From assembly GCF_003337555.1 (NCBI RefSeq), contig NZ_QPJK01000005.1, positions 310,001 to 374,000 of the forward strand: DNA of 64,000 nucleotides. The letters run 5' to 3'. Position 1 is the first letter of the stretch. Every line of letters begins with the position of its first letter. Positions 27,850-36,589 of the stretch are shown here, piece by piece. This DNA comes from Pseudorhodoferax soli (lineage in GTDB: Bacteria > Pseudomonadota > Gammaproteobacteria > Burkholderiales > Burkholderiaceae_C). The notes beneath the pieces are model-generated. The model did not search any database. It was not told where the DNA came from and saw only the letters and a program-made list of their open reading frames with translations. The translations under genes were made by a program, and so were the position numbers.

Positions 27850-29052
27850 TCAGAGGTCCTTGGGCAAGTTCATGATGCGGTCGGCGATGATGTCCAGCTG
27901 CACCTCGGTGGTGCCGGCGTAGATGGTTTCGGCGCGGGCGAACAGGTAGCCGGTGGTGAAGTGCTTGCGGGCGCGCTGCGCCAGCGCACTGGAGCGCGGC
28001 GTGACGTGCGACACCAGCGACAGCGCCAGCGCTGCGAAGGCCTGGTGGCATTCGGACCAGTACAGCTTGGTCAGCGATCCGCGCGCGCCGATCTTCTCGC
28101 CCGCCACCATCTGGCGCACCGTGCGTTCGACCAGGCCCTTCAGTGCGTCGATCTCGCCCACCACCTCGCCGATGCGGCGCTGGGTGTGGCCGTCGTCCAG
28201 CAGCGGGGCGAGTTGCGGGTCCGACTTGCAGGCCGCGATCAGCTGGCGCAGCTCGCACTCGAAGCGCCAGGCGCGGTACATGCGGTTGGTCGCGCGTTCG
28301 ATGGACAGCACGCGGATGGCCGCGTTCCAGCCTTCGTCGGGTGCGCCCAGGCGCGCACTGTCGGGCACCACCACGTTGTCGAAGAAGACCTCGGCGAACG
28401 ACTCCTTGCCGTCGATGGACTTGATTGGCACCACGCGGATGCCGGGCGTGTCCATGGGCACGGCGAACATCAAGAGGCCGCGGTGCTTGTCGGCCACGGT
28501 GCCGGTGCGCGTCAGCAGCAGGCAGTAGTGCGCCTTGGCCGCGCCGCTGGTCCAGATCTTCTGGCCGTCGATGCGCCAGCTGTCGCCCTCGGGCACGGCC
28601 TTGGTCCGCAGGCGCGCCAGGTCGGAGCCAGCATCGGGCTCCGAGAAGCCCTGGCACCAGTAGTCCTGCATGGACAGGATGCGCGGCAGGAACTGCAGCT
28701 TCTGCTGCTCCGTGCCCACGGTCTGGATGATCGGCCCGGCCAGTTCCTTGCCGATGGAGCTCACGCTCTCGGGCATGGCCAGCGCACCGACTTCCTTGTT
28801 GACGGCCAGGTGCTCGCGCAGCGTCAGGCCCAGGCCGCCATAGGCCTTGGGCCAGGTCATGCCGGCCAAGCCGGCCTGGTACATCGCCGCTTCCCAGTCG
28901 CGGCATTCGTCCAGCGTGGGCGTGCGGTAGTCGGCGCTGTCGGCGCGCATGTGCGCGGGCAGGTTGGCGCGCAACCATTGGCGCGCGTACTGGCGGTAGA
29001 CGGCCGGGCCGGCGGCGGCGTCGGGGATGGCCGGGTTCTTGTCCATTTGCAT
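27850..29052 (-). CDS. Acyl-CoA dehydrogenase, catalytic subunit
   Basis: This 400-residue FAD enzyme introduces an alpha,beta double bond into an acyl-CoA. Family motifs include YWCQGFSEPDAGSDLA (FAD/substrate region), KIWTSGAAKAHYCLLL, and the C-terminal YAGTTEVQLDIIADRIM, which carries the expected catalytic Glu and the FAD-contacting end. It starts 8 nt after the acyl-CoA synthetase stop and is followed by the shorter dehydrogenase subunit after 2 nt, so the two are probably coexpressed as a complex. The closest biochemical types act on branched, cyclic or dicarboxylic acyl-CoAs; the actual substrate is unknown. Confidence 0.92.
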   Translation of the reverse strand: MQMDKNPAIPDAAAGPAVYRQYARQWLRANLPAHMRADSADYRTPTLDECRDWEAAMYQAGLAGMTWPKAYGGLGLTLREHLAVNKEVGALAMPESVSSIGKELAGPIIQTVGTEQQKLQFLPRILSMQDYWCQGFSEPDAGSDLARLRTKAVPEGDSWRIDGQKIWTSGAAKAHYCLLLTRTGTVADKHRGLLMFAVPMDTPGIRVVPIKSIDGKESFAEVFFDNVVVPDSARLGAPDEGWNAAIRVLSIERATNRMYRAWRFECELRQLIAACKSDPQLAPLLDDGHTQRRIGEVVGEIDALKGLVERTVRQMVAGEKIGARGSLTKLYWSECHQAFAALALSLVSHVTPRSSALAQRARKHFTTGYLFARAETIYAGTTEVQLDIIADRIMNLPKDL

Positions 29053-29060
29053 GGGCGGCT

Positions 29061-31202
29061 TCAGTGGGCGGAAGGGTTGCGGGAGGTGGGAACCATCAGC
29101 GCATCGAGCACGAGGACGCCTTCGCCCTCGGGCCGCACCAGGATGGGGTTCATGTCGATCTCGGCCACGTCGGCGGCGTGGCGGCAGGCGAATTCGGAGA
29201 GCCGGGCCACGGTGCGCGCGGCGGCGGCCACGTCGGCCTTGGGCTGGCCGCGCGCGCCGTCCAGCAGCGCGAACATCTTCAGGCTGCGGATCATGCGCAG
29301 CGCCTCGTCTTCGGACACGGGGGCCACCTGCACGGCCACGTCTTTCAACACCTCGGCGTAGATGCCGCCCAGGCCGACCATGACCACCGGGCCGAACACC
29401 GGGTCGCGCGAGACGCCTGCGATCAACTCCACGCCGCCGCGCACCATGGGCGCCACCAGCACGCCGTCCAGCCGCGCGGTAGGGGCGTGCTGGCGTGCGT
29501 TGTCCATCAGCCGCGCGAAGGCGTCGCGCACGGCCGCGTCGTCTTGCAGGTTCAACGCCACGCCGCCGATCTCGGTCTTGTGGGCGATGTCTTCCGAGGC
29601 GATCTTCAGCACCACGGGGTAGCCCGTGGCGCGGGCGCTGCGCACGGCATCGTCGGCGGAGCCCACGATCTCTTCGCGCGGCACGGAGATGCCGGCCGCG
29701 GCGAGTGCCTTCTTGGCATGGAACTCGTTGCGGAACACGGCGGGGTCCACCGCGTCGCGCGGGCCGTCGTAGGCCGCGGCGGTGGGCAGGGTGGTGAGCT
29801 GGCCGAGCCGCACCAGGCCGGCCAGGCCGGTGGCCGCCGCCGGGATGCTGGGGAACACCGGGATGCCCAGCGCGCGGATCTCGGCCACCGCATCGGGCGG
29901 GCCCTGGCTGATCAGCACCAGCAGCCGATGCGGGTGGCTGGCGCGGATCTTCTCCAGCGCTTCCAGGTAGACGCAGCGCAGCCGCGGGTTGTACAGCGAC
30001 AGGGCCAGCAGCAGCACCAGCGTGCTGCCGTTCGCATCGTTCTGCAAGGCCGTCAGCATCTTCAGCAGGATGTCGGGCCGGGCCGACATCTGGGCCGATG
30101 CATCGACCGGGTTGTTGGTGCCGGCGGCCGGCACGGCCTCGCGGATCAGGGCCTGGGTGGTCTCGCCCAGCGCGGGCAGCGTCATGCCGGCCTGCACCAT
30201 GGCGTCGGCCATCATGATGCCGAAGCCGCCCGAGGCCGCCACCAGCGTCACCGCGTCCGTCGTGGGGAGGCGCTGCGCACCGAGCAGCACGGCGGCGTGG
30301 CCCACATCCAGCAGCTCTTCGAACGAGCGCACGCGCAGCACGCCATGGCGGCGGAACACGGCGTCGAACACCGCGTCGGAGCCGGTCAGCGCGCCGGTGT
30401 GCGAGGCGGCGGCCGCCTGGCCCTGCGCCGTGGCGCCGATCTTCAGCACGATGACCGGCTTGTGCCGGCGGCGCGCCATGTCCAGCGCCTGGGCCAGCCG
30501 GCCGGCGTGGCGGCAGGTCTCCATGCAGCACAGGATGATGGTGGTGGCCGGGTCCTCGGCCAGCGCGGCGATGCCGTCGGCCACGTCGACATCGGCCTCG
30601 TTGCCGGTGGCGATGAAGCGGCTCACGCCCAGGCCGCGGTCGGCCATGTTGCGCATGGTGAAGCTGCCGATGTTGCCGGACTGCGAGACGATGCCGACCT
30701 GCCCCGCGGGCGGCAGGCTCTGCTCCAGCGCGACGGAGAAGGAGCCGACCAGCTTGTCCACCACGTTGACTGCGCCCAGGCAGTTCGGGCCCAAGAGGCG
30801 CATGCCGTGCGTGCGCGCCACGCGCACCAGCTCGGCCTGCACGGCAGCACCCTCGGGGCCGGCCTCGGCGAAGCCGGTGGACAGCACGATCGCGCCGCGC
30901 ACGCCGCGCTCGGCGCAGTCGCGCACGGCCTGCAGCGTGGCAGCGGCCGGTACGGCAAGGATGGCCAGTTCCGGCGCCGTGGGCGTGTCCAGAACAGAGG
31001 CGTACGCCTGCAGCCCCTGCAGCGTGCCGCCCTTGGGGTTGATGGGGTAGATGGCGCCGGCGTAGCCGTATTTGCGCAGCAGCTGCACCGGGCGGCCGCC
31101 GATCTTGGTGATGTCGTCGGAGGCGCCCACCACGGCCACGCTGGCGGCCGTGAAGAAAGCATCCATCCCGACGCCGGGCGCCGCTTGAACCTGGGTCAGC
31201 AT
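29061..31202 (-). CDS. NDP-forming acyl-CoA synthetase (CoA-binding, ligase, ATP-grasp)
   Basis: This 713-residue protein has the domain order of ADP-forming acyl-CoA synthetases. An N-terminal CoA-binding Rossmann domain (about 15-145: VAVVGASDDITKIGGRP) is followed by a succinyl-CoA-ligase-like region (about 150-470: SQSGNIGSFTMRNMADRGLG, SHTGALTGSD). A C-terminal ATP-grasp domain ends it (about 485-700: KALAAAGISVPREE, PVVLKIASEDIAHKTEIGGV, EIDMNPILVRPEG). It would activate a carboxylic acid to its CoA thioester as entry to the pathway. It starts 2 nt after the enoyl-CoA hydratase stop and precedes the dehydrogenase pair by 8 nt. The acid activated is not identifiable from sequence. Confidence 0.9.
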   Translation of the reverse strand: MLTQVQAAPGVGMDAFFTAASVAVVGASDDITKIGGRPVQLLRKYGYAGAIYPINPKGGTLQGLQAYASVLDTPTAPELAILAVPAAATLQAVRDCAERGVRGAIVLSTGFAEAGPEGAAVQAELVRVARTHGMRLLGPNCLGAVNVVDKLVGSFSVALEQSLPPAGQVGIVSQSGNIGSFTMRNMADRGLGVSRFIATGNEADVDVADGIAALAEDPATTIILCCMETCRHAGRLAQALDMARRRHKPVIVLKIGATAQGQAAAASHTGALTGSDAVFDAVFRRHGVLRVRSFEELLDVGHAAVLLGAQRLPTTDAVTLVAASGGFGIMMADAMVQAGMTLPALGETTQALIREAVPAAGTNNPVDASAQMSARPDILLKMLTALQNDANGSTLVLLLALSLYNPRLRCVYLEALEKIRASHPHRLLVLISQGPPDAVAEIRALGIPVFPSIPAAATGLAGLVRLGQLTTLPTAAAYDGPRDAVDPAVFRNEFHAKKALAAAGISVPREEIVGSADDAVRSARATGYPVVLKIASEDIAHKTEIGGVALNLQDDAAVRDAFARLMDNARQHAPTARLDGVLVAPMVRGGVELIAGVSRDPVFGPVVMVGLGGIYAEVLKDVAVQVAPVSEDEALRMIRSLKMFALLDGARGQPKADVAAAARTVARLSEFACRHAADVAEIDMNPILVRPEGEGVLVLDALMVPTSRNPSAH

Positions 31203-31204
31203 GC

Positions 31205-31975
31205 TCAGCGCCCCTTGAAGACCGGTGCGCGCTTTTCCAGGAAGGCCATGCGGGCCTCGCGTGCGTCCTCGGTCTTGGAGAGCGCGACGGTGAACTCCTG
31301 CTCGAAGCGGTAGGCGTCGCGCTGCGGCATCACATCCACCATGTTGGCGGCGCGCTTCGCATACGCGATGGCCAGCGGCGCCTTGGCGGCGATCTCGCGC
31401 GCCAGGGCCATGGTCACCGGCAGCAGATCCTTCTCGGCCACCACGTCCTCGATCACGTTGCGCTTGAGCAGGTCGTGCGCGGTGAGGCGCTGGCCCGTGA
31501 AGAACATGCGGCGCAGCGTGGAGCGGCCGAACAGGGTCTTTAGCATCGACGCGCCACCGGCCAGGCCGACGTTGATCTCGGGCATGCCCACGGTGGCGTT
31601 CTCGGAGGCATACAGGATGTCGCAGGCAGCCGCCAGGCCGAAGCCCGCGCCGAGGGCCGCACCGTTGATGGCGGCGATGACGGGCTTGCTGCACTCGCGG
31701 ATGGCGTTGCCGGTCTCGCGGGTGATGCGGTTGTGCTCCAGGAAGTCACCCATGACCTCTGCGTTCGGCCGGTCTTTGAGGTCGGCGCCGGCGCAGAACA
31801 TGGTGCCGGTGCCGGTCAGCACCGCGCAGCGGATGTCGTCTCGCTCGGCGATGGCATCGAAGGTGGCCACGATCATGCGGCGCATGTCGCGGTTCAGCGC
31901 GTTGACCGGCTTGCGGTCCAGCGTGACCAGGCCTACACCCTCGGAAACTTCCAAACGCACCCATTCTTCGCTCAT
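31205..31975 (-). CDS. Enoyl-CoA hydratase/isomerase family protein
   Basis: This 256-residue crotonase-fold enzyme opens the catabolic operon. Motifs include MFCAGADLKDRP (oxyanion hole), NGAALGAGFGLAAACDI and the second active-site segment MPEINVGLAGGASMLKTLFG. The Glu of PEIN in this segment matches one of the two catalytic glutamates of hydratases. AAGGTGG lies about 5 nt before the ATG at 31975. It would hydrate the enoyl-CoA made by the acyl-CoA dehydrogenases encoded downstream. The next gene begins 2 nt after its stop. Confidence 0.92.
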   Translation of the reverse strand: MSEEWVRLEVSEGVGLVTLDRKPVNALNRDMRRMIVATFDAIAERDDIRCAVLTGTGTMFCAGADLKDRPNAEVMGDFLEHNRITRETGNAIRECSKPVIAAINGAALGAGFGLAAACDILYASENATVGMPEINVGLAGGASMLKTLFGRSTLRRMFFTGQRLTAHDLLKRNVIEDVVAEKDLLPVTMALAREIAAKAPLAIAYAKRAANMVDVMPQRDAYRFEQEFTVALSKTEDAREARMAFLEKRAPVFKGR

Positions 31976-32329
31976 AAGACCACCTTTGTGAAAGCCAGCT
32001 TGCCGCAGCAAGATTCGCAAGATTGACGAGACATCGCACTCGGTGACAAACAGCCCGTTCTGCGCGGGAAGTTCTTGTCCTGGCTTCGCAAGCCGGGTGG
32101 CCTGCGCTGGTTTGTCTCAGTGTCGATACGCTGGCTGGATTGTAGAAATCGGGCCCCGATTCACTCTCGTCGAATCCGGAGTACTGTTCTGCAAAAAACG
32201 AAGGATTCGCCGTTTGCTGGCGCGGCCTGGCTGGGTACGATTCAGCGCGCCGATATTCGATGGATGGCGAACAAGAGAATGTCGGCCAACGCCAATGAGT
32301 TTGCAGTTTCTGAGTTTCCCTTGTCGACC
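31976..32329. other. Divergent promoter region between catabolic operon and SMP-30 gene
   Basis: These 354 nt separate the minus-strand operon starting at 31975 from the plus-strand lactonase gene at 32330. The only structured element I see is the inverted repeat at 32147-32161. No gene is supported here, although the frame of the lactonase stays open upstream to 32075. A shared regulator site is plausible. Confidence 0.5.
32147..32161. promoter_or_regulatory. Inverted repeat, possible operator
   Basis: AATCGGG-C-CCCGATT forms a perfect 7+1+7 palindrome roughly midway between two divergent catabolic transcription units. Its position suits a transcription-factor operator, but no cognate regulator is encoded immediately beside it; the LysR at 33219-34178 is about 1 kb away. 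Confidence 0.4.
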
Positions 32330-33211
32330 ATGAATATCCAGCGCCTCGGCGATTTGAAAACCGCATTGGGAGAATGCCCGGTGTGGCACGGCGGGCGGCT
32401 GTGGCTGCTGGACTGCCGCGCCGGGCTGGTGCTGGCGCTGGATGCGGGCACGGGCGCGGTGGTGGCGCGCCACGCCGCGCCGGCACCGCTGGGCGCGTTC
32501 GCGTTCCACGGCGATGGCGCAGATTGCATCGTGCTGGCCCTCAAGGAAGAGATCGCCACGCTCGATTTGCACAGCGGGCAACTCCGCACCCTGGCCCGGA
32601 TCGAGGCCAGCCATCCGCAGCTGCGGCTGAACGACGGCACGGCGCTGGCCGACGGCAGCTTCCTGGTGGGCACCATGCACGTGCCGCGCGTGCCCGGCGA
32701 GGCGCCGCTGGGCGGGCTCTACCGGCTCGATCCCCAATTGCGCCTGCACCGGCTCGACGAGGGGCTGGGCATCACCAACGGCCCCTGCGTGAACCCGCTG
32801 ACGGGCCGCCTGCATGTGGCCGACAGCAGCGAGCGCGTGGTCTATTCGTACCGCATCGAGGCAGACGGCCGCCTGGCCGACAAGCAGGTCTTCGTGCGCA
32901 CCGAGGAATACGGTTCAGGTCCTGACGGCTGCGCCTTCGACACCGAGGGCGGGCTGTGGATGGCGCTGGTGCGCGTGGGCGCGCTGGCCCGTTTCGACCT
33001 GCAGGGCCGGCTGACGCACAAGATCGATGTGCCGGTGACGCACCCGAGCGCGCTGTGCTTCGGCGGCCCCGGCCTGGCCGACCTGTTCGTCACCAGCATC
33101 AGCGACAGCGGGCGGTTGCAGGCCACCGGCCCGCTGGATGGCGCTGTGCTGAAGCTGACGGGCCTGGGCTTTGCTGGCCTGGCACGGCCGGTGTGCCGGC
33201 TGGCGCTGTAG
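32330..33211 (+). CDS. SMP-30/gluconolactonase-family lactonase
   Basis: This 293-residue six-bladed beta-propeller enzyme hydrolyses a lactone using one divalent metal. Expected metal ligands and active-site residues are present: Glu in ALGECPVW, Asn in LRLNDGTALADG, Asn in ITNGPCVNP and Asp in SGPDGCAFD. The length matches the family (about 290-300). The ATG at 32330 is chosen because homology starts there; the frame is open upstream with no better site. It is divergent from the CoA catabolic operon and convergent with the LysR gene (stops 8 nt apart). The lactone could be a sugar lactone or a ring-cleavage lactone. Confidence 0.88.
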   Translation: MNIQRLGDLKTALGECPVWHGGRLWLLDCRAGLVLALDAGTGAVVARHAAPAPLGAFAFHGDGADCIVLALKEEIATLDLHSGQLRTLARIEASHPQLRLNDGTALADGSFLVGTMHVPRVPGEAPLGGLYRLDPQLRLHRLDEGLGITNGPCVNPLTGRLHVADSSERVVYSYRIEADGRLADKQVFVRTEEYGSGPDGCAFDTEGGLWMALVRVGALARFDLQGRLTHKIDVPVTHPSALCFGGPGLADLFVTSISDSGRLQATGPLDGAVLKLTGLGFAGLARPVCRLAL

Positions 33212-33218
33212 ATCCAGC

Positions 33219-34178
33219 TCAGGCGTCGGCGGTGGGCGCGTGCAGCCCGGCGGCCTTGCCGTGGGCGGCGAAGCGCAGCTCGGGCCCAGCCACGTGGTCG
33301 GCCACGAAATCCAGGAAGAGGCGGATCTTGGCGGGGACGATGGGCGTGTCGAGGATGGTCGCGTACATGCCCTCGTCGAAGCCCTTGTTGCTGATGCGCC
33401 AGTCCTCCAGCACCCGTACCAGCCAGCCCATGCGGATGTCGTTGGCCACGGTGTAGTCGTCCAGCAATACCAGGCCCTCACCCAGGCGCGCCAGTTCCAG
33501 CAGCGCGATGCCGTTGTTGCAGAGGTGGCGCGGCTGGAATGCGATTTCGGTGTGCTCCTCGCTTTGCTTGAACAGCCAGGTGGTCTGGTCGCCCGGCAGC
33601 TGGTAAGCCAGGCAGTCGTGCGCCAGGATGTCCTGTGGCTGGCGCAAGGCGGGCTTGGCGGCCAGGTAGGCGGGAGTGGCGACCAGGTGGCGGTCGCTCT
33701 GGAACAGCTTGCGCCGCTTGACGCCCGCCTCTTCGGGCGGCGAGATGCGGAAGTCGATGTCGAACTGGTTGCGGCGCAGGTCGACGGCGGCCTCGGTCAG
33801 CGTCAGCTCGATGTGGATGGCCGGGTAGCGCTTGCGGAAGGCCGCGATCAGCGCCGGCAGCACGCCCAGGCCGAACATCACGCGCGAATGCACGCGCAGC
33901 ACGCCCTGCGGTGCGGTGCTGATGGCGGTGATGTTGCTCTGCAGCTCGTTGATGCGCCACAGGATGCCTTCGAGCTGGCGCGCGTACTCCTGGCCGGATT
34001 CGGTCAGCGTGACCTGCCGCGTGGAACGCAGCAGCAGCTTGACCTTCAGCTCCTCTTCGATGTCCGTGATCATGCGCGACACGCCCGTCGCCGAGATGCC
34101 GAAGCGGCGTGCCGTCTCCGAGAAATTGCGCGTCTGCGAGATCGACAGGAAGAGCTCCATGGCGCGCAACCTATCCAT
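33219..34178 (-). CDS. LysR-family regulator divergent from luciferase-like monooxygenase operon
   Basis: This 319-residue regulator has an N-terminal helix-turn-helix (RNFSETARRFGISATGVSRMI) and a LysR effector-binding domain (GVLRVHSRVMFGLGVLPALI; ARLGEGLVLLDDYTV). It is transcribed away from the flavin monooxygenase operon starting at 34301, and the 122-nt gap contains repeated TCTGCAGTT-type half-sites. LysR proteins typically activate the divergent operon and repress themselves. The effector is probably the operon substrate or a metabolite, which is unknown. Confidence 0.9.
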   Translation of the reverse strand: MDRLRAMELFLSISQTRNFSETARRFGISATGVSRMITDIEEELKVKLLLRSTRQVTLTESGQEYARQLEGILWRINELQSNITAISTAPQGVLRVHSRVMFGLGVLPALIAAFRKRYPAIHIELTLTEAAVDLRRNQFDIDFRISPPEEAGVKRRKLFQSDRHLVATPAYLAAKPALRQPQDILAHDCLAYQLPGDQTTWLFKQSEEHTEIAFQPRHLCNNGIALLELARLGEGLVLLDDYTVANDIRMGWLVRVLEDWRISNKGFDEGMYATILDTPIVPAKIRLFLDFVADHVAGPELRFAAHGKAAGLHAPTADA

Positions 34179-34191
34179 GAATCCCCCGGAT

Positions 34192-34222
34192 TCTGCAGTT
34201 CACATCTGCAGTTTCTGCGGTA
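34192..34222. promoter_or_regulatory. Tandem TCTGCAGTT repeats in LysR/monooxygenase intergenic region
   Basis: TCTGCAGTT occurs at 34192-34200 and 34205-34213, and the related TCTGCGGTA at 34214-34222. They lie just upstream of the LysR start and about 80-110 nt before the monooxygenase start. Similar half-sites at 36482-36498 precede the remnant of the second monooxygenase gene at nearly the same distance (about 97 nt). This is consistent with LysR binding sites; it is inference. Confidence 0.5.
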
Positions 34223-34300
34223 GCTGAATGGGCGTGGCTCCCTAGAATTTGGCAAGCCTTTCGGCTGCTCATTCGGCGGCTCTTATTGCGGAGAATATTC

Positions 34301-35377
34301 ATGGAATTCGGCGTTTTCATTCTTGCCCAGCAACGGGGTTATCACCAGACATCCCGGCAGGTCATCAACAACTCGATCGAGCAGACCGTCGCGGCGGAAC
34401 AGGCGGGTTTTCATAATGCCTGGTATGCCGAGCACCATTTCAACAATTACTCGCTGTCGCCTTCGCCGTTGATGATGGTGGCCCATATGGCCGCCAAGAC
34501 CCAACGCATTCGCCTGGGCACGGCGGTCTGCATCCTGCCACTCTACCAACCCGCGCGCTTCCTGGCCGAGGTGGGTTTTGCCGACACGGTGTCCAACGGC
34601 CGGCTCGACCTGGGCGTGGGCTCGGGCTACCAGGAGTTCGAGTTCGAGCGCTTCGGCGTGAAGATCGCTGACGCCAGCGCCATCTACAACGAGTTCCTGG
34701 ACATCCTGCACCTGGGCATGACCCAGAAGATCTTCGAGTACGAGGGCAAGTTCCTGAAGATGCCGCGCTCGTCCATCGCCGTGCGCTGCGTGCAGGAGCC
34801 GATGCCGCCGCTGTGGATCACCTCGGGCAACCCGGTGGCGCTGGGCCGCGGTGTGCGTGAGAACCACAACCTGTTCGTCACCGCGCTGCTGAACGGCAAC
34901 GAGGCCATCGGCGGCCTGCGCGCACGCCTGGACAAGGTCGCCAGCGACAACGGCAAGGACCTGGACCGCGATGTGAAGTTCGGCTTCCTGCGCTGCGCCT
35001 ACGCCAGCGACAACAACGCCGAGATCGATGCCTACCTGGATTGCGCGCGCTTCCAAAGGCGCATCTCCGAAAGCCTGAAGTACCGGCGGGCCCAATCCGA
35101 AGACGGCTACATGGTCAAGGAAGTGCCGTCCGACACCGACCCCACGATGGAGCAGCTGCGCAAGAACCTGCCCGTGGGCCCGATCAACCAGGTGATCGAC
35201 AAGATGCTGGAAGAGATCAGCATCCTGCGGCCCAAGCACATCGCCCTGCAGACGCAGCTGGGCGACTTCGACCAGAAGACCATGCTCAAGCAGATCGAGT
35301 TGTGGGGCGAACGGATCATTCCCGCCATCCAGAAGGAACTGGCGCGCAACCCGGCTGCGCACGCCGTGGCGGCCTGA
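34301..35377 (+). CDS. Luciferase-like (LLM) flavin-dependent monooxygenase
   Basis: This 358-residue enzyme of the bacterial luciferase superfamily uses reduced flavin and oxygen to oxygenate an organic substrate. The N-terminus MEFGVFILAQQRGYHQ, WYAEHHFNNYSLSPSPLMM and RLGTAVCILPLYQPARFLAEV are typical of the luciferase alpha-type barrel, with VGSGYQEFEFERFG in the flavin-binding region. GGAG about 7 nt upstream supports the ATG at 34301. It heads an operon with a Bug receptor, an SDR, a VOC protein and a flavin reductase; the last can supply reduced flavin. The substrate is unknown but is probably what the Bug receptor captures. Confidence 0.92.
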   Translation: MEFGVFILAQQRGYHQTSRQVINNSIEQTVAAEQAGFHNAWYAEHHFNNYSLSPSPLMMVAHMAAKTQRIRLGTAVCILPLYQPARFLAEVGFADTVSNGRLDLGVGSGYQEFEFERFGVKIADASAIYNEFLDILHLGMTQKIFEYEGKFLKMPRSSIAVRCVQEPMPPLWITSGNPVALGRGVRENHNLFVTALLNGNEAIGGLRARLDKVASDNGKDLDRDVKFGFLRCAYASDNNAEIDAYLDCARFQRRISESLKYRRAQSEDGYMVKEVPSDTDPTMEQLRKNLPVGPINQVIDKMLEEISILRPKHIALQTQLGDFDQKTMLKQIELWGERIIPAIQKELARNPAAHAVAA

Positions 35378-35409
35378 GCACCGCGCACCGAAAAATGAAG
35401 GAGACCCCC

Positions 35410-36396
35410 ATGAGCCACACACCCATCCACCGACGAACCCTGCTGCTCGGCAGCCTGCTGCTGGGCAGCGGCATCCCGGCCCTGGCCAACACGGGCGAAT
35501 GGCCGGCGCGGCCGATCCGCATCGTGGTGGCCGGCTCGGCCGGCGCAGGCGGCGACATCTTCGCGCGCCTGATCGCCGAGCCCCTGTCCAGGGCACTGAA
35601 GCAGCCTGTCGTGGTGGAACCCAAGGCGGGCGCGAACGGCTTGATCGCTTGCGACACGGTGGCCAAGGCGCAGGGCGACGGCTACACGCTGCTGTTCGCG
35701 CCGTCGTCGGCCATCCTGATCAACCCGGTGATCCACGCCAAGATGCCGTACGACACCGAGAAGGACCTCACGCCCGTGGCGCAGGTGGGTGCGGCCGGCA
35801 TCCTGCTGGTGGCCAATCCGGGCACGGGCTTCAAGAACCTCGCGGACATGGTGGCCTACGCCAAGGCCAACCCAGGCAAGCTGGCCTATGGCTCCTGGGG
35901 CACGGGCTCGTCGGGCCACCTGGCCATGGAAGGCATCAAGGCGCACTACGGCCTGGACATGCCGCACGCCCCCTACAAGACACTGGTCACGGAAGTGACC
36001 GACCTGATCGGCAACAACATCAGCGTGGGCTTCACCGACATCCAGTCGCCGCTGCCCCACATGAAGGCGGGCAAGCTCGTGGGCCTGGGCCAGACCGGCT
36101 CGCAACGCTGGCCCGCCACGCAGGATCTGCCCACCTTGGCCGAGCAGGGCTACAAGTTCGAGGCCGATGGCTGGTACGGCGTGTTCGCGCCGGCCGGCAC
36201 GCCGCAGGCCATCGTCGACCGGCTCAACGAGGAGATCAACCGGCTGCAAAAGACCGATGCGGTGCGCCAGAAGATCGAGGGGCAGAACATGATCGTGCCG
36301 GTGGCCCGCACGGCCAAGGAATACGCCGCGTCGATCCGGAAAGACGCGGCCATCTGGCAAGGCCTGGCACGCGTGACGGAGTTGAAAGACAAGTAA
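35410..36396 (+). CDS. Bug/TctC-family periplasmic receptor (monooxygenase operon)
   Basis: This 328-residue receptor has a signal peptide (HRRTLLLGSLLLGSGIPALA) and the Bug signature WPARPIRIVVAG, followed by DIFARLIAEPLSRALKQPVVV and DGYTLLFAPSS. AAGGAG lies about 6 nt before the ATG at 35410, 32 nt after the monooxygenase stop. It is a close paralogue of the receptor at 19378-20361. A strong stem-loop follows its stop, so transcription may be partly attenuated before the distal genes. It probably delivers the monooxygenase substrate to an unlinked transporter. Confidence 0.92.
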   Translation: MSHTPIHRRTLLLGSLLLGSGIPALANTGEWPARPIRIVVAGSAGAGGDIFARLIAEPLSRALKQPVVVEPKAGANGLIACDTVAKAQGDGYTLLFAPSSAILINPVIHAKMPYDTEKDLTPVAQVGAAGILLVANPGTGFKNLADMVAYAKANPGKLAYGSWGTGSSGHLAMEGIKAHYGLDMPHAPYKTLVTEVTDLIGNNISVGFTDIQSPLPHMKAGKLVGLGQTGSQRWPATQDLPTLAEQGYKFEADGWYGVFAPAGTPQAIVDRLNEEINRLQKTDAVRQKIEGQNMIVPVARTAKEYAASIRKDAAIWQGLARVTELKDK

Positions 36397-36426
36397 GAAG
36401 CCGATCGCTTGCACTTGCCAAAGAAC

Positions 36427-36450
36427 CGGGGCCTTGGGCCCCGTTGTCTT
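36427..36450 (+). terminator. Stem-loop after the Bug gene
   Basis: A 7-bp perfect stem (CGGGGCC / GGCCCCG, 36427-36443) with a TTG loop is followed by TTGTCTTT. This resembles an intrinsic terminator located between the Bug gene and the remnant/SDR genes. The T-run is imperfect, so partial termination is possible. Confidence 0.65.
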
Positions 36451-36589
36451 TGGTGCATGCGGCTCTCGATTGCCTTCGATCCTGCACTTTTCTGCAGGAC
36501 TGAACCACGCCGTTCCCATATTCCCGATCGCAGGGGGCAGCCAGAAAATTCGCTGCATCGGACCGCACTCATCAACGACGGAGCAACCT

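Noticed and set aside
29064-31313. 749-codon open frame on the plus strand opposite the acyl-CoA synthetase
   Set aside because: It is an antisense shadow of a high-GC gene; its His/Gln/Arg-rich translation has no domain while the minus-strand frame is a complete enzyme.
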